A stretch of DNA of 64,000 bases from Budorcas taxicolor (Eukaryota > Chordata > Mammalia > Artiodactyla > Bovidae), in assembly GCF_023091745.1 (NCBI RefSeq), contig NC_068925.1, positions 4,898,001 to 4,962,000 on the forward strand, in the 5' to 3' direction. Below are positions 1 to 10,494 of this stretch, piece after piece (within the stretch, counting starts at the first letter, position 1; the number at the start of each line of letters is the position of its first letter). The notes beneath the pieces were generated by a model. The model was not told the origin of the DNA and ran no database searches. It worked only from the letters and a program-made list of their open reading frames with translations. A program made the position numbers and the translations under genes.

Positions 1-394
1 GTTATAGCTCTTAGACAAATCAGTGTTACAGCTCTACTTTATTTAGAAGATAGCGGGAAAATCCATCTTCGAGGCGTGAGGGCACGTAGATCCAGACACA
101 GAGCGAAGAGCGGCCTGGGCGGGGGTTGCGGAGAGCCCCTTGGCTTCTCTTTTTATACGTTTTTCTCCCCCCGGGCCTGCCCTCTGCAAGCTGGGCTTAG
201 TCAGGCCTGCTGTTCTACTGAAGTGCTCACTCGGTCCTCAGACCTTCCTTTGACCTTCCTCTGTTCTACCTCCGTGGGCTTTTCTCTTCCTTGTCTTTTA
301 GCCACCGCCGTTTTGGACTCCTTTTCCCTGTCCTAACTACCTGATGTTATTATTGTCCCCGTTTCGCCGTGCTGTGTGCTCATTGCTGCGCACA

Positions 395-575
395 GACTCT
401 CTCCAGTTGCTGTGAGCAGCTCGGGCTCTGAGCTGCGTGGGCTTCAGCAGTTGTGGCTCGCAGGTTTGGCTGCTCTTGGCATGTGGGATCTTTCCAGACC
501 AGGGATTGAACCTGTGTGCCCTGTGTTGGCAGGCAGATTCTTTGCCACTGGAACCCTGGGGAAACCCACTGGGGT
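395..575 (-). mobile_element. CHR-type tRNA-derived SINE (cetartiodactyl)
   Basis: The plus strand carries the reverse of a CHR SINE: gggcttcagcagttgtggct, then catgtgggatctt, an inverted box-B region (gaccagggattgaacc), and ggcaggcagattcttt..ccactgg at the inverted 5' end. It is diverged, consistent with an old insertion. Confidence 0.7.
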
Positions 576-952
576 CCTTTGTGATCTTAGATATGCCCTG
601 GTGATTTTACTCACTTCATTTTTCTCAGAAGACGGTCCCATGATGCTTCTCCAGTCAAAATCCTTAATTTGCTCCCAGTGTCCTATGTGGATCAAGTCCA
701 GAGCCCTTTGCAAGGCATGTAAGGCCCCCAGACCAGCACTGCCTGCATCTCCCCGGGTTCTGTGTGTGTGCTGTCCCCCAGTGGCTTGAGAACACTTCTG
801 CCTCTCCCTCAACAGCAGAAAACACCCATTCCTCAGGAAACCAAGCCTTTATCTTTCCAGGTTTGCCATTTTGAGCCCCTTACATAGTGCAGTACAGCTG
901 ACTGTCTCCCTTTTTCTATGTGCTTTTGCTTTTGAGGCAATGAAGTGCTCTG

Positions 953-1080
953 GTCACAGCTTTTGGAGTCAGACTTGGTTCAGATACTTACTAGCTTGTG
1001 ATCTTGGACAAGTTATATAACCTCTTGGAGCCTTAGCTGTCTCAAGAGCAAAATACAAGGATGCTGCCTACTCCAGGGGT
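953..1080 (+). repeat. MIR SINE fragment
   Basis: A MIR core is seen: ggagtcagacttggttcag, then cttggacaagttatataacctcttggagcc. This is the usual mammalian-wide element reading gacctt..aagtta..taacctct..agcctc. Confidence 0.65.
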
Positions 1081-1174
1081 AACCTGAGGACTGAAGCACC
1101 GGGGGGAGATGGCACTGTCCTTGCTGTTGTTTTACAGGCTGGGAAGCGGAGACAAGAAAGCGGAGGGACCCCGA

Positions 1175-1288
1175 GAGGTATGGGGATGAGAAGGGCTCAG
1201 GTGGAGAGGGGGTGAGGCCTGGCGCCAGGCCGAGGTATGGGGATGAGAAGGGCTCCAGTGGAGAGGGGCTGAGGCCTGGCACCAGGCC
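1175..1288. repeat. 57-bp tandem duplication
   Basis: Two near-identical 57-bp units (1175-1231 and 1232-1288), each beginning gaggtatggggatgagaagg and ending aggcc. They differ at only a few bases. Confidence 0.9.
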
Positions 1289-1657
1289 ATTGGACCCGAC
1301 GCTGAGCGCCCTCCACAGGGCACAGCTGCGACGCATGCTCCTGATACCCCCTATTTCCCTCGCTCCTCAGTGAGCTCCCCCAGTCCTCCCAGCGCGGACT
1401 CCAACAGGTGAATCCTAGCAGACACCAGCTTGAGTCCGACGGCCCTCACATTCCAGCGGTCAGTCCCCTATTCTCATGATGGGAAGAACCTTTGGGGCAG
1501 GCTGTACCCCCAAGGAACCCCAAGTATTTGAAATGCCTCAGTCCAATCCACGTCTGGTGCCATTTGGTGCCCCCTACACACAGGCTAGGCTTCCTATCAG
1601 AAAGGGTGGAGGGGCCCCAGTTGTAAATACCTTTCCTGGGGAGGCCCTGAGAGGGAA

Positions 1658-1701
1658 GGAGGCAGGGCAGAGCCAGGAGGCAGGGCAGAGCCAGGAGGCA
1701 G
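1658..1701. repeat. 18-bp tandem repeat, about 2.4 units
   Basis: The unit ggaggcagggcagagcca occurs twice exactly, followed by a partial third copy (ggaggcagcca). Confidence 0.9.
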
Positions 1702-2619
1702 CCAGGGCTGGGTTTGGCAATGCTCCCCCTAATGTATCAGCCATTCCTCACAGTGTTGGCTTCCACAGCCCCCTTTCCTAACAGTCTCTCAGAGGGCTAA
1801 ACTAAAGTGGGGCGGGGGTCTGGATGCAGTGGGGAAGGCCTCCCGCAGTCTGCTCACCAGGGGGCACCCGCTGCCATGCAATGCTAGGGTGGGAAGGAAC
1901 AGCTTGGTCAGCAGATGGCAGTGTCCTTCCAGGGCCCAGTAAAGAAGAGCAGGTGCCCAGAGAAAGGGAAGAAAAACCCCATCCTGTCCAGAGCCTGGGT
2001 CCCCTTGTCTCTGAAGGTTTGGTGGAGGGGTTACCTCCTCCAGGAGGCTCCCCCTGGCCCCTCGGACAGGTGTTCCTGCCTCAAGAGACATGATGATACC
2101 CTTGCGTAGTGAGTGCTGACTGCCCCACAGCTCCTCCAGGGCAGGTATTTTTTCATCTTTGTAGTCCTGGTGTTAGCACAGCTTTTAAGAACAACTTGGA
2201 ATCGGGAAGAGGTGCTGTACCAGCTAAAAGGAGGCACATCCTTTATGTTTTCACATCAGTCAGCTATTCTCTTTCTGCTCTGGGCAAAACAGAAACGAGC
2301 ATGAGCTGCATGAGATGAGGCTAGGCCTGACAAAGGTCAGGTCGAGAGTAATCTGACAGAGGTCAGCTAACGAGTGCAACCTTTTCCCAGCACACGCACG
2401 GCGCGTCAACGCTGCAGAGACGGAAAGCGTGCTGTTTTCCTAGGAGTGAGGCGACTGATCGGGATGAGGTGGTTCGAAGGAGGAACCTTCTCAGAGTGAG
2501 CAGCCGAGAACGAGTGGCCCCTCAGGGTGCCACGTGGCCTGAGAACGTCAGAGGGACTGCTTTTTGGGGTCCCCTCCAAGTATCCAGACCCCATCCACCC
2601 GACCCCCACATGAGGGTGC

Positions 2620-3475
2620 CACGGAAAACAGGAATATAGGTTTAATCATTGTGCTCCTGCTGTTAACCAGGGTGCAGCGAATCCACCCCTCACGGATGTG
2701 GATGCCACAGTGTCAGTGAGCAAGTTTCACACGGAAGTGCTCCGGGCCCATCAGTGACACACGGCCAGGCCTCTGGCGGGGAGGGGTGCCCGGAGGAGAA
2801 ACGGGGTGAGGAGAAGGGTGGGGAGCAGATCCTGGGCTAGCAGTCTGTCCCTTCCACGTCGTTACATTCCCACCAGGACCCCAAGCGGGACCGGTCCTTT
2901 TCGGCCAGGGCGGCCAACCTGGGCCGGCCCCCGTGAACCCGACTTCCCTCCCAAGCCAGCCGCCTCCAGCTCCAGGGCCATTCTTGCTGAGCAGACGAGG
3001 TTCTGGGCAGGCCCACAGCCAGCCACCAACGGGGAAGAGACAGAGACCAAGGGAGGCAAGAGGGCTTTGGGACAGCCCTTGTCTGTTTTTCATCCCAGGA
3101 GACCCTCGGATGGGTGCAGAGCCAGGGAAAGGACAGCGGTGAGCAGCCATGCTCTGGGTCAGAACCCAGGAGATGGCAGAGGTGAGCCCACAGCGGGGAA
3201 GGGGCAGGCGCTCCCGTCCATTTCTCTGCCTGAGCATAAGTGAGGACTCCCCGCCCTGGCCATCTCGGCTCCAGTGGGGAGGAGGGGTGGCCGCGTCCCA
3301 GACACGTCTTCCAGCTTCCGTGGGTTGGTAGGGTTTGGAGGTGGAGAGGTCACTTAGAGCCCCGGGGCCTGACCCGACTGGCTGCGGACAGGAGCTGGTA
3401 CCCGGGCAAGTGGCCCCAACTCTTGTTCAGAGCGGGTGGCCCAGTCCGGGACGCTGTGGCCCGGCCCAGAGGCAG
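2620..3475 (-). other. KLHDC8A: KLHDC8A putative 3' UTR
   Basis: About 0.85 kb of GC-rich, non-repetitive sequence follows the stop codon and runs to the first good poly(A) hexamer on this strand. Open frames on either strand here, including a 174-codon one, show no recognisable domain. The 3' end is inferred from the signal only. Confidence 0.55.
2641..2646 (-). terminator. poly(A) signal ATTAAA, probably KLHDC8A
   Basis: The minus strand reads ATTAAA, about 830 nt after the KLHDC8A stop, followed by T/G-rich sequence within 40 nt (CTGTTTTCC and ATGTGGGGG). It is the first such signal downstream. A further AATAAA at 38-43 on the minus strand could serve a longer isoform. Confidence 0.5.
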
Positions 3476-3669
3476 CTAGGCGTCCGAGACACACAGGGCC
3501 TCCACCGCGTCGCTCAGACCCTGGTTGACGCCGCCCACGGCCAGCAGGCAGTTCCTGAGGACAAGGCTGGAGCAGGCGCAGCGGGGCGTGGGCATGGCGG
3601 GGAGGGCCTCCCAGCGGCTCTTCCCTGGGTGGAACGCCTCAGCCGTCTCCAGGACTGTGGGCTGGTTCC
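3476..3669 (-). CDS. KLHDC8A: KLHDC8A coding exon 5 with stop (residues 287-350)
   Basis: The acceptor is ACTTTCAG. The exon encodes NQPTVLETAEAFHPG through EALCVSDA and stops at TAG (3478-3476). It carries the last kelch doublet, GGVNQG. Confidence 0.95.
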
Positions 3670-6600
3670 CTGAAAGTGCAAGGGGCTGGGCCTCACCAAG
3701 CATCCAGCCACCAGCCCGCCCCGGGGAAGGGCCTACCTGCACCCTCCCTCTGGAACCACAGGCAGAAGGTGACCCACTGCCCGCCCGCCCTCCCTCCGCC
3801 CCGGGGGAGGTGACCCACCTCCCGCCTCCCTCAGGAACCACAGGCAGAAGCCCAGCACCCTGGACTCCCTGGGCCGCAGGCCTTCCCCACCCTCTGTCAA
3901 ACAGCCACTCTGCCCTTCCTGCCTTCTCGGTCCTTCCATCCCCTCAAGATGAAAGACTCAGCTTTCTTCCCCCACCGCCTGCTTTTACCACACGTTTCTA
4001 GACACTACTGCCTGTCTCCTGCCCGTGACGAAGGAAGCTGTTCACATGGTCTAGCTCACGTCAAGTCGGGGAATCTGCCCACACTGAATAAACTCTGGGT
4101 TCCCAGGAGCCGCACTGCCCACTTATTGCTCCCTAGTTGATGGTGGGACACCACCATCCAAGTTCCCTGATCTCTGGGAGGGCTCATTCAACAAATCTTG
4201 AGTTCATCAGAACAGCTGATTCGATCAGACTGCTTTCCTTCTCCCTGATAGAGCTGAGAGTCCAGGGAGAAGACAAAGAGGACCAAAGCCAATCCCTTCT
4301 ACCTCCAGCCCTCCCGGGACAGGCCCCCGGGGACCTGGGCTCTGCCCGCCTGTGTCCTGTGGTTCTCAGCATGTCCCTTATGCTCTCTGAGCCTCAGTTT
4401 CCCCCATGTAAGAGCACAGACAGACCATATCTGAGGCCCACCCACGGAGGCGGGATGTCAAGGCTGGGAGGAACAGAGCACTTTGGAATCAGCTGGTAGG
4501 CAGGCAGTGTGCCAGGAGCCAGCACCCTCTTCTGCTCATGCACATCCAGAGTCCACGGAGCACCAGGCCGCAGCCTGGAGGCTCTATCCTTACCAAGCCC
4601 TCCAGCCACTATGACCCGACCACTCAGCGAGCCGGCCACAAAGTCTGCCCGCCGCTTCTTGAGGAAGAAGGAACGCTCCATCTTCAGCCATCCCCCTGCA
4701 GGCGTGGGCGATGTCAGGAGAAACACAGAGAGAATGAGATGCTGACTGCCCCTGCCAGATACGCACGAGTGCCAAACCGCTCTCACCCTGAGCGGCACCT
4801 CGACTCCATCTACCCTGTATGCTCAGGGCATGTACAGTGCTTCCTGCCGTGTGAAATGGCACTCAACCTACCCTCTCCATGCCTGCTGCAGGCCAAGGAA
4901 CCATAAGCTCTTATCATCAATCACCTTGTCCCACCTCTGTCTTCACAGACTTTACGCTGGAAAGGCGGAGAGTGTCCCAGTCAGCATCCTTCTGTTTCAA
5001 AGCCCTCCCTCACCTGGCCCTGGCTGGATGTTGTAAGAAGGAACAACAGCTGGGAAAGGCTTTGATAAAAACAGCCAGCCAATCAGAGGGAGCCCTGGAC
5101 AGATGAAAGAATTTGATCCCAAGAGTAGCCCTGAATAGAGAGGAGCGTTCAGACTTCTGAAGGGCTCACGCCTCTGGGTAAATGGGCCCAGGGCAGACGG
5201 GTGGGATGGGGGTAAGGTGGGGGTTGGGCAGAAGGGAGGTGGGTCGTTAGGGCCCGGTGTCCAGCTTACCTTGCTCCATGTCGAACACATCCATCGTCCG
5301 GAGGAACTTGGGCTGCCGGTAGAGCCGGCCCTGCCGCAGGCCCCCCAGGCTATACAAGCGGTCGTCCAGGGTCACAAAGCTGGAGAAGGCCCGCTTGCAG
5401 GGGACGTTGGGGAACTTGGCCCAAGAGCGAGTCTCGATGTCAAAGACCTCGAAGGCGCTGACTGCATACTTGGACTGCCGTCCTCCTGGAGGCCAGGGCA
5501 GGGCACAGGTTGGGTAGGAGAGTGAGCCGGGGGCTGGGGCTGGGCTCCCCCTCTCACTGTTATCTGATCACATAGGAAGCTCCCTGAGGCATGGGGGGCA
5601 GTGTGGTTAACCCCAGAGCCCAGGATATGCTGGGCTCACAAACACTGCTTCCAACAGGAACTGATCCAGAAGGGAAGAAGAGATGGACATGGGCCAGACA
5701 GTCTGTCCTTACCCAGCACGTAGATCTTGGAGCCTCGGAGGAAGGAGGTGGCGGCGTATCTCGGAGTGGGCATGTGGGCCAGAGATACCCACATGTCCTT
5801 GAGCATGTCATAGTGTTGGAGGTGATTGTGCGGACGGAGGTCCAGGCCCATCCCGCCCACTGCGTACACGCGATAATCTAGGAGAAAGGCCACACGGCAG
5901 ACACCGTGAGACAGGCCCATGGCACTCAGCCACTACCTTGGCCAGGCTCTGTCAACCCCTTGAATCCCAGCACTGAAACCCGGCCACATTCCCAACCACT
6001 GCTCTGCCAGAGAATGGGTTGGTGGCACCATTAAAAGCTCCTGCCACACTCAAGCCTGGGTCTTCTTGAAACCACGTCAGGCCTACGTGCCTTACCTTCC
6101 TTGGTGCTTGGCCCTTGGTTAAGCCCAAGATGCCAAGCCATGCCCAGAGGTAGACTGCAGTGGAGTCCAGGCCTGGACAACCCTTTGCAGGTCTTGTCCC
6201 CCCCATTCTCCTTCCTGGGCAGCCAGAGAGATGCCAAAGAGGGACAGTATTTCCCTGACGCCCTCCAGGAGCAGCCTGATGCCAGGCACTCCCAGACCAG
6301 AACTCGAGGCCTGGAGGGAGCCTTTGGAGATGAGGCCAGCCCTGCTGCCACTGGCCTTGCGGGACACTGGCCTACTGCTGTCCCTTTCTTTCTCTGGATA
6401 GGGGAAGGCCATCCTCCTGGACACACAGGAAAGCTCGTGGGCTCCAGGAGGCAGCTTGCACCGAATGGGATAGGGCTAGGGGTGAAGGAGAGAGAGGCTT
6501 TGGATGAAAGAAGCTCTGAGCAGGCAGCGAGCTGGGCACTCTGAGGACAGGAGAGCTTCTCTACTGCTTGTGGCCGCAGGTGACACAGCACACCGGGGAG

Positions 6601-8901
6601 GCCGCGCAGCCTCCAAGCTCCCCTCACCTCAGGACCTCAGGCAGCCCGCTCAGGACACAGCCCGACCCCCAGAGCCCTCTTCTCCCAGGGACCCATCCCT
6701 GCTCGGGGTTCTGTCTACTAGAGGCCAGTCCTCACCACTTCTGGCTCTAAGAGGCTTTTATTTTTCAAGAGAATTACAGGAATGAGTACTTCTTTCTACT
6801 TTCCAATCTTGCTAAAGAGAGAAAACAAATCCCAACCCTAGCCTGTGGCTAGGAGATGGGGCTTGCTGAAGAGACAGTCACCTTAAGCACACTCTGCGTC
6901 TCCCATTGCTGTGCTCACCTATACCTCTGAAGCTGGGAGCCCGCCCCTCCACTCCGCACTACCAATTCTGCGTCCGATTCTTACTCACCCTTTCAGAATC
7001 ACCTTGGTGTCCCCGAACTGCAAGGCTGGGCTGAAGGTGGTGGCTCCTGTGGCCACCACCCTGCTTGCCACTGTTACTGGGATAACCTTTGTATGTTTCT
7101 TTCAATAGATTGTTAGGTCCTGGAAATTTGTTAATCTGTGGCCCCAGCATCTGGTATAAAGCCTGGCACACGAGCGTGTACATTTTTAGTAAACTAACTG
7201 CTGAGCCCATTCAGCGCCACAGTTAAGAGCACAGACTGGACCATCACCTGCAGGCTGTTACTTGGGCGAGTTACTCACCCTCTCTGGGCCCCACATTGCT
7301 TCTCTGTAAAATGAGGACAGTGGTACTACTTGCCTCATCAGACAAGTTCTGAGGGTCAAAGGGGTCAATACCTATTAAGCACCTATGGTAAGGACTCTTA
7401 ACCGTTCAGCACCACTTCTTGAGGCCTGGGGATAAAGGGCTCCCCTTTCCCTCTCCATTTCCCCATGGGCCTCCAGGCCTTCCATCTTTCTTACTGGGAG
7501 TTCAGGAGGCTCTGTTGGCTACTCTGCCCTGAGGGCTTCGTGAGTTTCTCTGTCTGATCTTCATTGGTAAGACCTGGGCTCCTAAAGGCAGGGATCGGAT
7601 CTTCTGCCTCCTTCCTTCCCACCTGGAACCTAGAACTGTGCCAGGAACAGAGCAGGTACTCAAGAAATACTGATTTCTGACCTAACAGTAGACCTGACAG
7701 GCAGCTGAAATAATTTTTCGAGAGAAGGAGGTAAGAGTGCAAACCTCTAAGCCTGTCTGATCTGCATTTGGGGTCTCCTAACTCCTACTGGGCCATTTCC
7801 CATAAAACTGTGTTTTAGAAAGACAGTTTCCAGGGCCCCTTCCCTGCTCTGGGATATACCAGGCCAGAAAAGAAAGACAGGATGAGCTTGGAGAAACTGA
7901 GATAAAAAGCATAAAGCTATGTGGTGAGCATTCGCATGCCCTGAGAACCTAGTGAACCTGGGCAAGAAGCTGCAGGAGCCTGAACCTCAGAAACGTTCTG
8001 GTCTCTACTCATCAGTACCTCTGAGATTAGGAGGCAGACTGTAGGGAGACGATCCTGGAATCAGGTCCCAAGACCCTCCCTGTGGGGCCTGGGGATGGTA
8101 TGAAGATGGTATGAACAGGCCCAGGACCCCAAATATGTGTCTGGAGGTGGTGGCACCTGCAAGGCACATTTCCAGGGATTTGCTGCTGTGGGTGGGAGGC
8201 CCAACCATTCTGCTGAATGAAGGTATCCATAGGGGTATCGACAGAGTGCCCTTTGGATCTCCCCTTTGGCTCTCCCCTCGGCCCGGCTTGCCCACCTTGC
8301 TGGGAGGAGGCTGCTGGGGTGGGGTGGAGCTCTGGCATCATGCGGAATTACCACACACTTCACTTGCCTGAGCCACAGTTTTCCCACCTATGAAACCAGG
8401 CCAGCGGGTCTTTAGTTTCAGTGTCCATGTAACTGTGACAGTGGCCTCATCCAGGGCTGGCTTCCACCCCTTTCCCGGGGCCTCCCACCCCTCCTCCGCC
8501 CGCCCTCAGCCCTGGCCCCACTCGCCTTTGGCTGTGACCGAAATGCCCATGGCGGCCTCGCGCAGCGCGCTCCGCTTCTTCCACTTGCCCTCGTCGATGT
8601 TGTACATCTCCACGACCTTCAGGGGCAGCTGACTGGCGCCCACGCCCCCGATCACCATGATCCGCTTCCCCAGGGCGGTGACCGCCACGCCGGCCCGCGC
8701 TGTGGGCAGCGGGGCCAGGGCGGTCCACTGGTCGGCCTCGGGGGAGTAGACCTCGAAGCAGTCCATGGGGACGCCATTGTCGTCACAGCCCCCGATGGCA
8801 TAGACCTGCCCCCCGGTTTCCAGCAGGGAGCAGTACACCCGGCGGCTCGGCAGCGGTGCCAGGCGCTTCCACTGGAAGTCCTTGACGGCGGGCGCCTCCA
8901 T
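3476..8901 (-). CDS. KLHDC8A: KLHDC8A, kelch domain-containing protein 8A (complete, 5 coding exons)
   Basis: Coding exons on the minus strand are 8901-8526, 5877-5713, 5485-5270, 4695-4594 and 3669-3476. They total 1053 nt, which is 350 codons plus TAG, the length I recall for mammalian KLHDC8A, and the translation matches that protein nearly throughout. The product is a stand-alone kelch beta-propeller without BTB or BACK domains, expected to act as a protein-binding scaffold; human work links it to glioma growth and ciliary signalling (recalled). Kelch Gly-Gly doublets lie at residues 37-38, 85-86, 133-134, 181-182, 228-229, 284-285 and 332-333, giving seven blades of about 48 residues. 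The start codon has a strong Kozak context (G at -3, G at +4). All four coding introns interrupt a codon after its first base (phase 1). Introns 2-4 are GT-AG; intron 1 has a GC donor. No frameshift or premature stop is seen. Confidence 0.96.
4594..4695 (-). CDS. KLHDC8A: KLHDC8A coding exon 4 (residues 253-286)
   Basis: A 102-nt exon with acceptor CCTGCAG and donor CTTG|GTAAGG (GT at 4593-4592). It encodes GGWLKMERSFFLKKRRADF through VIVAGGLG, including the basic patch KKRR and the sixth kelch doublet. Confidence 0.95.
5270..5485 (-). CDS. KLHDC8A: KLHDC8A coding exon 3 (residues 181-252)
   Basis: The acceptor is CCTCCAG and the donor is CAAG|GTAAGC with GT at 5269-5268. It encodes GGRQSKYAV through VFDMEQ, containing the kelch doublets at 181-182 and 228-229. 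The loop after blade 5 (RQGRLYRQPKFLR) makes the next doublet spacing 56 instead of 48 residues. Confidence 0.95.
5713..5877 (-). CDS. KLHDC8A: KLHDC8A coding exon 2 (residues 126-180)
   Basis: The acceptor is CTCCTAG just upstream of 5877 and the donor is G|GTAAGG with GT at 5712-5711. The exon encodes DYRVYAVGGMGLD through KIYVLG, spanning the third kelch repeat. Both ends are phase 1. Confidence 0.95.
7215..7400 (+). repeat. MIR SINE fragment in KLHDC8A intron 1
   Basis: The MIR pattern is clear: cagttaagagcacagactgg, then gggcgagttactcaccctctctgggcc and tctgtaaaatgaggacag. Confidence 0.75.
7540..7690 (+). repeat. L2 3'-end fragment
   Basis: The sequence resembles the L2 3' terminus: ctaaaggcagggatcgg, then ctagaactgtgccaggaac and gcaggtactcaagaaatact. 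Confidence 0.6.
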
Positions 8902-9780
8902 GGCAGTCCCGGGGCCCCGCCCGCCGCGCCCCCGCCGAGCGCGGAGCGAGCCCGGGTCGGCCGGCTACTCCGCGCCGCCCCTCGCCGTCTCCATCTCGCT
9001 GGCGTCCGCCGCCGCCCGCCCCGCGGCGAGGGCCCCGACGCCGGCCAGCGCTTCTCGCTCCCTCGAGACTCGGCGGCCCGGCGGCGTCCGCGCCCGGCCC
9101 CGCGCGATGAGCCGGGCGAATCAAGGGCGGCGGGGGCCCCGCGCGCGGCCTCCTGGCCTCCCAGGCCCCCGCCCCGGCCAACTTTCAAGGGAAGACGCGG
9201 CGGCGTCTCCCCGGCTCCGCTCCGTCCGCCGCGGGTCCGAGACCTGGGGGCGCGCGGAGGCCCGGGAGGGCCCCTGCGCGCCGGGCGCCGGGCGGCCTCC
9301 CGGCGAAGCGAGGAGCGGCCCCCTCCGGGCGCCGCCGCCCGCGCCCCGCGGCTCTCCCCGCCCGCCGCCTCCCGCCCCCGCCCCGCGCCGCTCACGCAGC
9401 CAGGCCGGAGGGGGCGGCGGGCGGCGGGGCGCGGAAAGCGCGTTACGCGAGAGCGGCGCGGGGCGCAGGGGAGGGGGCGCGCCGTCCTGCCCGGCGCGCG
9501 CCGCCGCCACCCAGGCGGCTGCGGAGAGCAAGTGAGCCGCGGCGGCGGCAGCCGAGCTGCCGCCGGGGTGGGGGCGGCCTCGCGCCCAGCCTCCCCGCGG
9601 CCGCCACACCTGCGCGGGAAGCCGCGTGCGCCCCGCGGCCGCTTTACGTAAGCCTCGGTGCTCCGGCCGCGGGGGAGGGAGAGGGCCCGGCGGCAGGCGC
9701 GCGCCCCCTGGCCTGCTGTTCGGGGAACACGGGGCCCCGGAGCCGCGTATCCGGATGACGGGCCGGGACTCGCTCCAGGG
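8500..9780 (-). promoter_or_regulatory. CpG island / proximal promoter of KLHDC8A
   Basis: Roughly 1.3 kb of very high G+C with dense CpG covers coding exon 1 and about 0.85 kb upstream of the ATG. GC-box (Sp1-type) GGGCGGGG motifs are abundant, one lying about 15 nt upstream of the ATG at 8912-8924. A TTACGTAA palindrome lies near 9645. There is no clear TATA box. No pyrimidine-rich acceptor is visible just upstream of the ATG, which favours transcription starting inside this island. Confidence 0.8.
8526..8901 (-). CDS. KLHDC8A: KLHDC8A coding exon 1 (residues 1-125 plus one base)
   Basis: The exon opens with MEAPAVKDFQWKR and covers the first two kelch repeats and part of the third. It ends with codon AAA and a single G at 8526. 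The following intron bases are GCGAGT, so the donor is GC rather than GT. The frame is fixed by the next exon: G joined to AT gives the Asp of the conserved AKDYR stretch. The exon lies inside the CpG island. Confidence 0.95.
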
Positions 9781-10494
9781 CGGGGTGGGCGGTTTGTGAG
9801 TGTTTGTTTTGGGTGAAGAGGCGGAGAGTCCAATTACCCAGTTTATCTACAGTACACAGACCCAGTTCGTGACAGACTGGCTCAACAGTGGGCTCTGCTT
9901 TGGGGGCGGTATTATCTGATGGTTTAGTCTAATAGGAACGAGTTATGTGGGTGTGACACACAGACCTGACGCAGGGCCCCCCAAACAATGTACACGCTGA
10001 CCTGTGCACACACGCGTAATTTACACATCGCACCACACCCTCCGCCCGGAAATGGCCACATCCACAGAGAAACTGAGAAATGCTGTCTGGCGGACACACA
10101 GCCAGCCAGAGACAAAAGTGGAAAGGCGAACACGCGAGTGGGCCCTTCCACGTCATCCTTCTTTACACACCTTAGGAAGGGAAAGCCTGGGTACCGAATC
10201 TGGGCCCTCAAGCACCAACCCACAGGACTTGCCAAATAATTCTTTCAAGACCGGCAATGGCCTTATCAGGACAGCAGTCTGCAGTAACAGGTGCCCCTGA
10301 GGCCGGTGAGCCGCCTGGTGTGAGGAACTGCAGGCTTCTGGGGTCCCGCTAGGCAGTTCTGCTGAACAGAGCCAAGTCTTGAAACACTCAGGCCTGGGAA
10401 TCTGACAGACCTGGATTTAAATTCTGACTCTTAAGAGAATTTAACTACTTACTCTGAACTTCAGTTTCCTTATTTTGTTTAGATTAAACTTTGT
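9781..10494. other. upstream flank of the KLHDC8A CpG island
   Basis: Non-coding sequence. A MIR-like piece lies at 10380-10470 (gggaatctgacagacctgga, then cttcagtttcctta). No other feature is recognised. Confidence 0.5.

Larger units (their letters stand above)
1..2619. other. intergenic 3' flank of KLHDC8A
   Basis: Apart from a CHR-type SINE, a MIR and two short tandem duplications (annotated separately), I see no exon here. Short open frames on both strands lack codon bias or domain similarity. Confidence 0.6.
5878..8525 (-). other. KLHDC8A: KLHDC8A intron 1 (GC-AG)
   Basis: This 2.65-kb intron starts GCGAGT and ends CTCCTAG. It contains a MIR (7215-7400) and an L2 3' end (7540-7690) but no recent ruminant SINE. 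Long open frames inside (for example 6031-6627 minus) have no recognisable domain and are read as chance. Confidence 0.85.

Noticed and set aside
1..2600. 3' part of NUAK2, expected to the left by synteny
   Set aside because: No kinase-like translation was seen in any frame; the gene probably lies outside the window.
2713..3237. 174-codon minus-strand frame downstream of the KLHDC8A stop
   Set aside because: Low-complexity Pro/Gly-rich translation in the presumed 3' UTR, with a competing frame on the other strand.
6031..6627. 198-codon minus-strand frame inside KLHDC8A intron 1
   Set aside because: It lies between conserved exons and no kelch or other similarity is seen.
8652..9833. 393-codon minus-strand frame across the CpG island
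   Set aside because: It overlaps KLHDC8A exon 1 in another frame; extreme GC removes stop codons. The Arg/Pro/Gly-rich product has no domain.
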